Shown piece after piece: positions 34,976-44,109 of a stretch of 64,000 nt of DNA. Position 1 is the first letter of the stretch; each line of letters opens with the position of its first letter. Below the pieces are notes generated by a model that had not been told where the DNA came from, searched no databases, and saw only the letters and a program-made list of their open reading frames with translations. Position numbers and translations under genes: made by a program. The stretch is from Flavobacterium taihuense (lineage in GTDB: Bacteria > Bacteroidota > Bacteroidia > Flavobacteriales > Flavobacteriaceae): assembly GCF_019351435.1 (NCBI RefSeq), contig NZ_JAHWYN010000015.1:1-64000 (forward strand). The letters run 5' to 3'.

Positions 34976-36130
34976 ATGGATTTAGAACAACTATTTAATA
35001 AAAATAAAGAAAATACGATTCAAGGGCGTTATATCACATTGGAAAATATTGAGCCAATATTAAAGCGTGAATCTCTAAAAAATGATGTACAGATAATTGG
35101 GAAATCTGTTTTAGGAAAACCTATTTATAGTTACAAAAAAGGAAGCGGTAAGTTAAAAATTTATCTTTGGTCTCAAATGCACGGAAACGAAAGCACAACC
35201 ACAAAAGCATTATTTGACTTCATAAACCTCCTGAATAATGGATCCGATTTGGCTAAGCAACTTTTGAGCAGCTTTACTTTTTATTGTATTCCAATGTTAA
35301 ATCCTGATGGAGCCAAATTGTACACCCGCGCGAATGCAAATGATATTGATTTAAATCGGGATTCTCAAAATCTAACACAACCCGAAAGTAAAATACTAAG
35401 AGCTGTTTTTGAAGAGTTTAAACCCGATTATTGCTTTAATCTTCATGATCAACGTACTATTTTTGGTGTCGCCAATACTGGGAAACCAGCTACTGTGTCA
35501 TTTTTAGCTCCTTCTTATAATGAAGAACGTGAGATTAATGAATCAAGATTAAAAGCCATTAATTTGATAGCTGGCATAAATGAAATTTTGCAAAACTATA
35601 TTCCAGGACAAGTAGGACGTTTTGATGACTCTTTCAATATTAACTGTATAGGAGATACATTTCAATATTTAGGAGTACCCACATTATTGTTTGAAGCAGG
35701 TCATTTTCCTAATGATTACGAGAGAGAAGTAACCCGAAAATACATTTTTATAGCCTTGATTTCGAGTTTTATTATTCTTAGCGAAAACGATATAGTTAGC
35801 AATATAAATGATAAATATTTAAACATTCCTCAGAATAATGTCGTTTTTTTTGATTTTATGTATAAAAATGTCAAAATAAATTATGATGGTATCGAAATAA
35901 TCACGAATTTTGTTGCTCAGTATAAAGAAGAGTTAATTGAAAATAAAATAAATTTTAATGCTTACATAGTTGAAGTAGGTGATTTAGAGGAGTATTTTGG
36001 TCATTATGAGTACGATGCCAAAGGAGCATTATATAAAGATTCTTATAATAACTATCCAAATGCAAATCAAAAAGCAGATTTCAATTTTAATGAAGAAGTT
36101 TTCTTTGTTAACGGAAAAATAATAAATTAA
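34976..36130 (+). CDS. M14-family metallocarboxypeptidase
   Basis: This 384-residue protein has the M14 zinc motif H69-x-x-E72 (MHGNE), distal His in NLHDQR (H157), the R in LNRD (R128) and the substrate carboxyl/catalytic Glu in LFEAGHFP. There is no signal peptide, so it acts in the cytoplasm, unlike most secreted carboxypeptidases. The C-terminal 100 residues are not of the M14 core. The upstream region carries six half-sites of a probable XRE operator. Role may be in peptide or murein-peptide trimming, but no specificity is visible. Confidence 0.88.
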   Translation: MDLEQLFNKNKENTIQGRYITLENIEPILKRESLKNDVQIIGKSVLGKPIYSYKKGSGKLKIYLWSQMHGNESTTTKALFDFINLLNNGSDLAKQLLSSFTFYCIPMLNPDGAKLYTRANANDIDLNRDSQNLTQPESKILRAVFEEFKPDYCFNLHDQRTIFGVANTGKPATVSFLAPSYNEEREINESRLKAINLIAGINEILQNYIPGQVGRFDDSFNINCIGDTFQYLGVPTLLFEAGHFPNDYEREVTRKYIFIALISSFIILSENDIVSNINDKYLNIPQNNVVFFDFMYKNVKINYDGIEIITNFVAQYKEELIENKINFNAYIVEVGDLEEYFGHYEYDAKGALYKDSYNNYPNANQKADFNFNEEVFFVNGKIIN

Positions 36131-36206
36131 TTTTTTCGCAGTTTATTTAATTTTTATTTATAATTTTAACTTTTTTAGTATCAAATAACCATATAATAAA
36201 AGAATT

Positions 36207-36686
36207 ATGAGTAAGTTTCGTTTAGATGAAGTAGATCACCAGATTTTAGATATGTTGATAGACAACACAAGAGTTCCGTTTACTGACATCGCTAAAAAAT
36301 TATTGATTTCAGCTGGAACGGTTCATGTTAGAGTTAAAAAAATGGAAGATGCCGGTATCATTATGGGATCCTCTTTGGTCCTTGATTATGATAAGTTGGG
36401 ATATTCATTTATAGCCTACGTAGGTGTTTTTCTTAATAATACTTCTCAAACTAAATTTGTTTTAGAGCGTATTAATGAGATTCCTTTTGTAACTGTTGCT
36501 TCTGTAACCACTGGAAAATTCAATATTTTTTGCAAGATCAGAGCTAAGGACACTAAACATGCCAAAGATGTTATTTTTATGATTGATGATATTGAAGGTG
36601 TATATAGAACCGAAACTATGATTTCACTTGAGGAAAGTATAAATGACAAAAAGCGCTTGATGCATACCATTTTCAAAGAAATGTAA
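36207..36686 (+). CDS. Lrp/AsnC-family transcriptional regulator
   Basis: This 159-residue protein has the Lrp HTH (LDEVDHQILDMLIDNTRVPFTDIAKKLLISAGTVHVRVKKMEDAGII) and a C-terminal RAM ligand domain (SVTTGKFNIFCKIRA and IEGVYRTETMI). Such regulators sense amino acids and form octamers. It lies downstream of the M14 gene (76 bp) and 91 bp before ppc, with a terminator between, so it is likely its own unit or the end of the M14 unit. Confidence 0.92.
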   Translation: MSKFRLDEVDHQILDMLIDNTRVPFTDIAKKLLISAGTVHVRVKKMEDAGIIMGSSLVLDYDKLGYSFIAYVGVFLNNTSQTKFVLERINEIPFVTVASVTTGKFNIFCKIRAKDTKHAKDVIFMIDDIEGVYRTETMISLEESINDKKRLMHTIFKEM

Positions 36687-36710
36687 TCCTTGAATGTATA
36701 TTATAAATAT

Positions 36711-36740
36711 AACCTCAAGTGTAACCTTGGGGTTTTTTTA
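36711..36740 (+). terminator. terminator after the Lrp gene
   Basis: AACCTCAAG pairs with CTTGGGGTT around TGTAAC, followed by a T run. Confidence 0.8.
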
Positions 36741-36777
36741 TGCCAAATTAACCAACCATTAAACTAATAGTATAATT

Positions 36778-39363
36778 ATGTATACGTTACCAAAAATAGA
36801 GCGTTTCAATCAAAATGTTCTATCTAAATACCATATTTACAATAGTGTTTTTATAACATTACCATTTGATTCTGTTGATAATACAGGAGTTTTGTTGCCT
36901 ATTTTTACTGACCTTTGTGATAATGGTTTCAAAAAACAAGAAACTCCAAAAGAAATATTTGATTTCTTTTCAGACAAATATTTGACTAGCGCAACCGAAA
37001 AAGATAAGATTAATTTGATGTTTCACTTTATACAATATATTGAACGCCAAATTGTTTTGTTTGATGCTATTGAAGATGCTGCTTTTCCTGTTGTTAACAA
37101 TATGGAAGGAAGAGGTTCGCTGCGTGATATAAAGGAAAAATCAGATGTTAGAGACAACAAAGAAGAACTTATCCATTTTTTAGAAAATTTTAATGTTCGC
37201 ACAGTCCTAACCGCACATCCAACACAATTTTACCCTGGACCAGTTTTGGGAATTATAAACGATCTAACCGAAGCTATTCGCAAAAACGATTTATTGGAAA
37301 TCAAACAATTATTAGCTCAATTGGGTAAAACTCCATTTATACAAAATGAGAAACCCAACCCTTTTGATGAAGCGGTAAGCTTGATTTGGTATCTTGAAAA
37401 TGTGTTTTATAACACTTCAGGGGAAATGGTTCATTATTTGCAAAAAAATGTTTTTGAAGGGGAATCTATAAAAAACCCTTTGATTAAACTTGGATTTTGG
37501 CCAGGAGGTGACCGTGATGGAAACCCATTTGTTACAACAGAAATCACGTTGAAAGTTGCCGAACGCTTAAGAACTTCAATTTTGAAATGCTATTATGTTG
37601 AAATAAGAAACCTTAAAAGAAAACTTACTTTTCCAGGTGTCGATTCTCTAGTAATGGAGTTGGAACAAAAATTGTATCGTTCGGTTTTTTATTCTAAAGG
37701 TGAAATTTTTATCACCCTAGAGGAATTTAAAACACAATTAAATAAAATAAAAACAATAATAATTGAGCAACACCAATCCCTTTACGTAGATCAAATTGAT
37801 GCTTTGCTTATTCGATTGAATTTGTTTGGTTTTCATTTTGCTACTTTAGATATTAGACAAAACAGTAAAATTCATCAAAGTGTTTTTTATGATGTTGTAG
37901 ATTATTATTCTAAATCCAAGACAAATATTTTTCCGGCGAATTATTTTCAATTAACCGAAGACGAAAAAATTGAAATTTTGTCATCTGTAAAAGGAAGCTT
38001 AGATTCTGCCGATTTTGAAAATGAAATGACACGATCTACCGTAGAATCAATTCAAGCCATTAAAATCATTCAAGAAAAAAATGGAGAATTTGGTGCCAAC
38101 CGTTATATCATTAGTAATAATGAAAGTGCTCTCAATGTAATGGAAACTTTTGCCCTTTTCAAATTATGTAATTGGGAAAATGCAACAGTTGATATTATTC
38201 CATTATTTGAATCTGTCGATGATTTGCACAATGCACATTTGGTGATGGAAAAATTATATACTAATCCAGAATATGCTAAACATTTAGCAAATAGAGAAAA
38301 TAAACAAACCATTATGCTTGGTTTTTCTGACGGAACAAAAGATGGTGGCTATTTGATGGCAAACTGGAGTATTTATAAAGCCAAAGAAGCTTTGACTGAA
38401 ATTTCCAGAAAATATGGAATACATGCGATTTTCTTCGATGGACGTGGTGGACCTCCAGCTCGTGGTGGTGGAAAAACACACAAATTTTACGCTTCATTGG
38501 GACCTAACATAGAAAACAATGAAATTCAAATCACAATACAAGGACAAACAATTAGTTCTAATTTTGGAACATTAGATTCTTGTCGATATAATTTAGAAAA
38601 TCTTTTGAGTGCTGGTGTTGCCAATCAGGTATTTAATCAAGGACAAAATGAATTAACTGTTGACGAAAAAACTATATTGGATCAAATGGCAGATTTGGGA
38701 TATGATAAATATTTAAGTTTCAAAAATCATCCTAAATTTATTCCATATTTAGAGCAAATGAGTACGCTGAAATATTATGCAAAAACTAATATTGGAAGCC
38801 GCCCTTCAAAAAGGAGCAAGTCTGAAACCCTTGATTTTGCTGATTTGCGTGCCATTCCATTTGTTGGATCTTGGAGTCAATTGAAACAAAATGTACCGGG
38901 ATTTTTTGGAGTAGGTTCTGCTTTAAAACATTTTGAAGATACCAATCAATGGATGAAAGTTCAGGATTTATACAACAATTCTTTATTTGTAAAAACGTTG
39001 TTGGAAAACAGTATGATGTCATTGGCAAAATCATTTTTTCCTTTGACAGCTTATATGAGTAAGGATCCAGAATTTGGAGCTTTCTGGCAAATTATTTATG
39101 ACGAATTTTTGGAAACCAAAAGATTGTTGTTGAAAATTGCGGGTCATAACGAGCTAATGGAGAACTATCCTGATGGTATAGCTTCTATTCAAATGAGAGA
39201 GCGTATTGTATTGCCATTGTTAACAATACAACAATATGCTTTACTTAAAATTAATGAATTGAACAAAGAAGATAATCCAGATTTAAACTTGATAAAAGTA
39301 TATGAGAAAATTGTAACCCGTTCTCTTTTCGGAAATACAAATGCCAGTAGAAACTCTGCATAA
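36778..39363 (+). CDS. ppc: phosphoenolpyruvate carboxylase
   Basis: This 861-residue enzyme carboxylates PEP to oxaloacetate. The conserved segments are LTAHPTQ, GFWPGGDRDGNPFVT, and FFDGRGGPPARGGGKTH (the glycine-rich PEP loop). It is slightly shorter than E. coli PEPC (883). It replenishes the TCA cycle. It is 30 bp from the DinB gene downstream and is preceded by a terminator. Confidence 0.95.
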   Translation: MYTLPKIERFNQNVLSKYHIYNSVFITLPFDSVDNTGVLLPIFTDLCDNGFKKQETPKEIFDFFSDKYLTSATEKDKINLMFHFIQYIERQIVLFDAIEDAAFPVVNNMEGRGSLRDIKEKSDVRDNKEELIHFLENFNVRTVLTAHPTQFYPGPVLGIINDLTEAIRKNDLLEIKQLLAQLGKTPFIQNEKPNPFDEAVSLIWYLENVFYNTSGEMVHYLQKNVFEGESIKNPLIKLGFWPGGDRDGNPFVTTEITLKVAERLRTSILKCYYVEIRNLKRKLTFPGVDSLVMELEQKLYRSVFYSKGEIFITLEEFKTQLNKIKTIIIEQHQSLYVDQIDALLIRLNLFGFHFATLDIRQNSKIHQSVFYDVVDYYSKSKTNIFPANYFQLTEDEKIEILSSVKGSLDSADFENEMTRSTVESIQAIKIIQEKNGEFGANRYIISNNESALNVMETFALFKLCNWENATVDIIPLFESVDDLHNAHLVMEKLYTNPEYAKHLANRENKQTIMLGFSDGTKDGGYLMANWSIYKAKEALTEISRKYGIHAIFFDGRGGPPARGGGKTHKFYASLGPNIENNEIQITIQGQTISSNFGTLDSCRYNLENLLSAGVANQVFNQGQNELTVDEKTILDQMADLGYDKYLSFKNHPKFIPYLEQMSTLKYYAKTNIGSRPSKRSKSETLDFADLRAIPFVGSWSQLKQNVPGFFGVGSALKHFEDTNQWMKVQDLYNNSLFVKTLLENSMMSLAKSFFPLTAYMSKDPEFGAFWQIIYDEFLETKRLLLKIAGHNELMENYPDGIASIQMRERIVLPLLTIQQYALLKINELNKEDNPDLNLIKVYEKIVTRSLFGNTNASRNSA

Positions 39364-39392
39364 TTGTTTTCAAATTCCTAAAAAATAAAAAT

Positions 39393-39908
39393 ATGAATTC
39401 AAATCAATTGCCAGTAAATGAATATTCAAAATTCAATGCGACTTATATAAATGCTCTTGAGAACGTTGAATTATTTGAAGAATTAGAAATTAGTCTGCAT
39501 GATTTCATAAAATTTGTGCAAAATATTCCATTGGATAAATTTGATTATAGTTATGCCGAAGGAAAATGGACTATCAAAGAAATTATTCAACATATCATAG
39601 ATGCGGAAAGAATTTTTGCATATCGAGCTCTTCGAATTTCCCGAAATGACAAAACACCATTGCCAGGATTTGAAGAAAATGATTATGTTGACAATACCGA
39701 TGCAAAAAGTAGAAGCATTCAAGAATTGTTAACTGAGTTTTCAGCCGTACGACATTCTAACTTGTTAATGTTCAAAAGTTTTTCTGATGAACAATTAAGA
39801 AGAATTGGAATTGCTTCCAACCATGAGGTTTCTGTAAGAGCTTTGGGCTTTTTAATTATTGGACACATGAAACATCATCAAAAAGTTTTTATAGAAAGAT
39901 ATTTGTAG
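39393..39908 (+). CDS. DinB-family protein
   Basis: This 171-residue four-helix protein shows metal-binding His residues (IIQHIIDAER near the start, HMKHHQKVF at the end), as in DinB/YfiT-like thiol-dependent enzymes. The SOS link of the name is historical. Substrate unknown. It is 29 bp downstream of ppc and probably co-transcribed. Confidence 0.85.
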   Translation: MNSNQLPVNEYSKFNATYINALENVELFEELEISLHDFIKFVQNIPLDKFDYSYAEGKWTIKEIIQHIIDAERIFAYRALRISRNDKTPLPGFEENDYVDNTDAKSRSIQELLTEFSAVRHSNLLMFKSFSDEQLRRIGIASNHEVSVRALGFLIIGHMKHHQKVFIERYL

Positions 39909-39925
39909 TTTTTTAACAATTGGTT

Positions 39926-40405
39926 TTATTTAAAACAGTTTGACCAAATTTTTAACTTATTTTCAAAAATCATAGTATTAGCTGGACTGGTCGAAGGCAT
40001 TACATAATACGTAATGCCTTCTATTTGTCCGAATCTCTTAGAAAAAAAAGCATGACTTTGTTTTCCGTTAAAAATGATTTTGGCAATTGATGGAAATTGC
40101 TTAAATAAAGTTTCAAAATCATTTTCCCTTTGATTTTTGATGTGAATATCCAAACTTCCTTTTCTTTCACAATTTTCTAAAACGTCCCATAAACCAATTT
40201 TGTTCGCTTGAAGAAATTTAACTTTTTCTTCAAAATTTTCTGGAATCGGTAATCCATCAAACAGAGTATAGATTATTTTCCAAAAATGATTTCTTGGATT
40301 TGCATAATATTCCTGCTTAGTAAGTGAGACTACACCTGGCATTGTTCCCAAAATTAATATTTCAGTCTTTGAATCTATAAAATAAGGAAATGAATATATT
40401 GTCAT
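39926..40405 (-). CDS. UDG-superfamily DNA glycosylase (deoxyinosine/hypoxanthine type)
   Basis: This 159-residue protein matches the short UDG family 6 (hypoxanthine-DNA glycosylase) with ILGTMPGVVSLTKQEYYANPRNHFWKII near the N-terminus and VMPSTSPAN near the C-terminus. Family 6 enzymes excise deoxyinosine. The NPRNHFW segment includes the catalytic Asn-type residue. Its start is 3 bp from the recQ stop, so it is transcribed with recQ. Confidence 0.82.
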   Translation of the reverse strand: MTIYSFPYFIDSKTEILILGTMPGVVSLTKQEYYANPRNHFWKIIYTLFDGLPIPENFEEKVKFLQANKIGLWDVLENCERKGSLDIHIKNQRENDFETLFKQFPSIAKIIFNGKQSHAFFSKRFGQIEGITYYVMPSTSPANTMIFENKLKIWSNCFK

Positions 40406-40408
40406 AAA

Positions 40409-42520
40409 CTAAAGTGCTACATTCTCTTTTTCAAGTATTGCCAATCCAATTCTGATTTTATCATAGGAAAGTTGCTCTTCAAAAAAATCAAAATAAGGTT
40501 TTAAAGCAGATGGAGATTCTAGTTTGATTTTTGCTTTTGCAATTTTTGAAATTTCTTGTTCATTAATATAAATACTGAAATCTATTGGATGGCCATCATT
40601 GTATAATTTGGCTAGATGCGAAATTATCGTAGGCACTCCTAATTTTCTTTTTTCTGCAATATCTTCAACGGTCATTCCGTTTTGAAACATTTTCAAAGTT
40701 TCTTTATAAGTAGTACTTTCTTTTTTCGCTCTAAGATTTTTAATTTTTTGAAATTCAATAATCGCTTTTATAAATACATCACCGTATTTTTCGAGTTTTA
40801 CTTTCCCAACTCCATCAATAGCTAAAAAATCTGAGTCACTCATTGGTCTATGAATTTCAAACTGTCTCAATGTTGCATCATTAAAAATAACGTAAGCCGG
40901 AACTTCTTCTTCTTTAGCAATTTCTGAGCGCAGCTTTCTGAGAAATTCAAAAAGAGAATTTGTTGCAGATTTAGTTTTCGCAGTTTTAATTTCAGAAGTT
41001 TCCTTATTAATTTTTTGTACAGTTGTCAACTGTACTTTTTCACCCTCAAACAAAACTTTATTGGCAAAAGGAGTTAATTTTATTTTATTCTGTTGATGGA
41101 AAGCTATTTCACAATATCCCAGATTTATCAATTGAATAAGATATTGATTCCAGTCATACCAAGAAATATCGGCACCAACTCCGTACGTTTTTAAATTTTG
41201 ATATCCTTTCTCAAAGATGTAAACATTCTTGGAACCTCTCAAAAAATCAACAACTATAGGCAAGGCTTCAGATTCCTGCAAACGGATTATAGCAGACAAC
41301 GCTTTTTGGGCAATTATGGTTCCGTCAAAAAAAGCGGGAGGATTTTTGCAAATATCACAGTTTCCACAATTTTCGGAAACTAATTCACCAAAATAGGAAA
41401 GCAATATTTTTCTGCGGCAGCTCAAAGCATCGGCATATTGTTTCATTCTTTCCAATTTTGCTAATTGTACTTCGGCGTTCAATCCTCCTGAAGCAAATTT
41501 TTGCAATTGAATCATATCACCATAACTTTCGAATAAAACAGTTTCCGATGGTAAACCATCACGACCGGCTCTTCCAATTTCTTGATAATAGCCTTCAATA
41601 TTTTTTGGTAAATTATAATGAATGACCCAACGCACATTCGATTTATCGATTCCCATTCCAAAAGCAATAGTTGCACAAACGACTTGACAATCATCGTTGA
41701 TAAATTCATCTTGCGTTTTTGCACGTATTTTATTGTCCAAACCTGCATGATAGGATTTGGCATTAATTCCGATTTTTTGTAATTTTTCGGAAAGTTCTTC
41801 CGTAGTCTTTCTGCTTAAACAATATACAATTCCCGATTCATTCGGTTTGTTTTTTATAAAATCTATAATTTGTTTTACTCTATCCAAAGCTGGTCTTACT
41901 TCGAGACTTAGATTTTTTCTGTCGAAAGAGGAAATGAAAATTTTAGGACTACTTAAATTTAATTGGTTACAAATATCTGTGCGCGTTGCTTTATCTGCAG
42001 TTGCGGTCAAGCCTAAGATTGGAGTAGAAGGGAAGCGGTTTTTTAAATATCCCAAATTAGTATAAGCAGGTCTAAAGTCATGACCCCAAGCGGAGATACA
42101 ATGCGCTTCATCAATAGCAATTAAACTCACAACTACCTGATTGAAAACATTTTCCAAAAAAGATAAACTTTCCGGAGCTACATAAACCAGTTTGACTTTA
42201 TTGTCTTTTAAATTCTGAATGTGCAATTGTTGCTCTTCACCGGATTGACTACTATTAATGAAGCATGCCGCTATTCCGTTGGCTTTTAAACTATCAACTT
42301 GATCTTTCATCAAGGCAATTAGCGGAGAAATAACAATGGTAATTCCTGGTAAAACTAGAGCAGGTAGTTGAAAACATATAGATTTACCACCTCCAGTTGG
42401 CATAATGGCCAAAGTATCTTTCCCAGAAAGAATACAATTGATAATATTTTCCTGATTAGGTCTGAATTTTTCAAACCCAAAATTTTCTTTGAGTTTCGCG
42501 TGTAAAAGATCTGTAGTCAT
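40409..42520 (-). CDS. recQ: ATP-dependent DNA helicase RecQ
   Basis: This 703-residue helicase has MPTGGGKSICFQLPAL (Walker A), AIDEAHCISAWGHDFRPAY (DEAH), YYQEIGRAGRDG (motif VI), a zinc-binding Cys set (CRRKILLSYFGELVSENCGNCDIC), a winged helix and an HRDC domain (about residues 525-605). It unwinds recombination and repair intermediates. The downstream glycosylase gene is only 3 bp away, so the two form a repair operon. Residues beyond about 640 form a helical tail. Confidence 0.95.
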   Translation of the reverse strand: MTTDLLHAKLKENFGFEKFRPNQENIINCILSGKDTLAIMPTGGGKSICFQLPALVLPGITIVISPLIALMKDQVDSLKANGIAACFINSSQSGEEQQLHIQNLKDNKVKLVYVAPESLSFLENVFNQVVVSLIAIDEAHCISAWGHDFRPAYTNLGYLKNRFPSTPILGLTATADKATRTDICNQLNLSSPKIFISSFDRKNLSLEVRPALDRVKQIIDFIKNKPNESGIVYCLSRKTTEELSEKLQKIGINAKSYHAGLDNKIRAKTQDEFINDDCQVVCATIAFGMGIDKSNVRWVIHYNLPKNIEGYYQEIGRAGRDGLPSETVLFESYGDMIQLQKFASGGLNAEVQLAKLERMKQYADALSCRRKILLSYFGELVSENCGNCDICKNPPAFFDGTIIAQKALSAIIRLQESEALPIVVDFLRGSKNVYIFEKGYQNLKTYGVGADISWYDWNQYLIQLINLGYCEIAFHQQNKIKLTPFANKVLFEGEKVQLTTVQKINKETSEIKTAKTKSATNSLFEFLRKLRSEIAKEEEVPAYVIFNDATLRQFEIHRPMSDSDFLAIDGVGKVKLEKYGDVFIKAIIEFQKIKNLRAKKESTTYKETLKMFQNGMTVEDIAEKRKLGVPTIISHLAKLYNDGHPIDFSIYINEQEISKIAKAKIKLESPSALKPYFDFFEEQLSYDKIRIGLAILEKENVAL

Positions 42521-42552
42521 TTTGGCGTATATTTTAAAAAGATAAATCTAAT

Positions 42553-42590
42553 AAAAAAAGGAACTCAAAACAGAGCTCCTTTTATTTTTA
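42553..42590 (-). terminator. bidirectional terminator between recQ and the acidic gene
   Basis: AAAGGAACTC pairs with GAGCTCCTTT with T/A runs on both sides. It sits after the acidic-protein gene on the minus strand. Confidence 0.75.
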
Positions 42591-42612
42591 TTTTTTATAA
42601 AAAATTATAGAA

Positions 42613-43014
42613 TTAATCTTCGTCATCTTCATCATCTTCGTCATCGGCAATATCCTTATCATCAGCATCTTCATCGTCATCATCACCGTCAACATCTGGT
42701 TTATCAAGATTATCATCATCATCGTCATCATCTTCTGCATCATCTACATCCAATTCTAAACCGCTAATCGGTTCTACAACGTCATCAATTTCATCATCTT
42801 CATCAAAATTACCAATTCTATCAGCCAATTTAGTACTTACTTTTACTAAATATATCGTATCTTCAGTTCTAACTTCAACTGCTTCAATTAATTCATTTTT
42901 GGCATTTCTGAAACGTATGATATCTGAATCATCATAACCATCAGGGAATTTTTCGACCAAAAGATTTAAAATTTCGTTGGTCAATTTGGCGTAATCAACT
43001 ATTACTCTTTTCAT
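42613..43014 (-). CDS. small protein with long Asp-rich tail
   Basis: This 133-residue protein has a folded N-terminal half (VDYAKLTNEILNLLVEKFPDGYDDSDIIRFRNAKNELIEAVEVRTEDTIYLVKVS) and a C-terminal half that is almost pure Asp/Glu. The folded part resembles small proteins sometimes labelled DNA primase in Flavobacteria, but it has no primase motif, so I do not use that name. It starts 9 bp after the DHS-like gene's stop and may be co-transcribed with it. Confidence 0.6.
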   Translation of the reverse strand: MKRVIVDYAKLTNEILNLLVEKFPDGYDDSDIIRFRNAKNELIEAVEVRTEDTIYLVKVSTKLADRIGNFDEDDEIDDVVEPISGLELDVDDAEDDDDDDDNLDKPDVDGDDDDEDADDKDIADDEDDEDDED

Positions 43015-43023
43015 AAATAATTT

Positions 43024-43995
43024 TTATAAATCTAACAAATAGGCAAAAATTAATGGAGCTACAATCGTGGCATCAGATTCAATAATGAATTTGGGAGTAT
43101 TAATATCCAATTTACCCCAAGTAATTTTTTCATTAGGAACTGCTCCGGAATAAGAACCGTAACTGGTTGTGGAATCTGAAATCTGGCAGAAATAACTCCA
43201 AAAAGGAATGTCATGCATTTCCATGTCCTGATACAACATAGGGACTACACATATTGGAAAATCTCCGGCTATACCTCCTCCAATTTGAAAGAAACCAACT
43301 CCATTTGTACTGTTTTTTGGATACCAATCCGATAAGAAAACCATGTACTCAATACCTGATTTCATGGTTGATGCTTTCAAATCTCCTTTGATTACATAAG
43401 ATGCAAAAATATTTCCCATTGTACTGTCTTCCCAACCTGGCACAATTATTGGCAAATTTTTCTCTGCAGCTGCATACATCCAACTGTCTTTTAAGTCTAT
43501 TTCATAATATTCTTCTAAAACACCTGAAAGCAACATTTTATACATGAATTCATGAGGAAAATATCTTTCTCCTTTGTCATCAGCATCTTTCCAAATTTTG
43601 TAAATGTGTTTTTGAAGGCGACGAAAAGCTTCGTGTTCTGGAATACAAGTATCTGTAACCCTATTTAAGCCTCTTTCTAACAAAGCCCATTCGTCTTGAG
43701 GAGTCAAATCACGGTAATTTGGAACTCTCTCATAGTGAGAATGTGCAACCAAATTCATAATATCTTCTTCAAGGTTAGCTCCTGTACAAGAAATAATTTG
43801 AACTTTATCCTGACGAATTATTTCGGCAAAAATCTTTCCAATTTCGGCTGTACTCATCGCACCTGCCATACTCACCATCATTTTTGCACCATTGGCTAAT
43901 TGCTGTTCGTATGCCTTAGCAGCGTCAACTAAGGATGCAGAATTGAAATGCAAATAATGCTTTTCAATAAACTGACTGATTGGTCCTTTACTCAT
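43024..43995 (-). CDS. deoxyhypusine-synthase-like / homospermidine-synthase-like protein
   Basis: This 323-residue protein is homologous to deoxyhypusine synthase. It has the NAD-binding SMAGAMSTAEIG, CTGANLEED and the active-site Lys in NEKITWGKL (about K295). Bacteria lack eIF5A hypusine, and bacterial DHS-like proteins have been shown to act as homospermidine synthases or related enzymes. The neighbouring arginine decarboxylase (114 bp upstream) supports a polyamine role. Substrates here are inferred, not shown. Confidence 0.85.
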   Translation of the reverse strand: MSKGPISQFIEKHYLHFNSASLVDAAKAYEQQLANGAKMMVSMAGAMSTAEIGKIFAEIIRQDKVQIISCTGANLEEDIMNLVAHSHYERVPNYRDLTPQDEWALLERGLNRVTDTCIPEHEAFRRLQKHIYKIWKDADDKGERYFPHEFMYKMLLSGVLEEYYEIDLKDSWMYAAAEKNLPIIVPGWEDSTMGNIFASYVIKGDLKASTMKSGIEYMVFLSDWYPKNSTNGVGFFQIGGGIAGDFPICVVPMLYQDMEMHDIPFWSYFCQISDSTTSYGSYSGAVPNEKITWGKLDINTPKFIIESDATIVAPLIFAYLLDL

Positions 43996-44109
43996 TTTCT
44001 TTTTTTTGTTTTTTTTTTATTTAATGTTCAAAAGGTTATTTGAGATTTGGATATTACAAATAAAAGAAATTTATAAATATCAAATTTCCTGAATCCCAAT
44101 TTTTATTCA

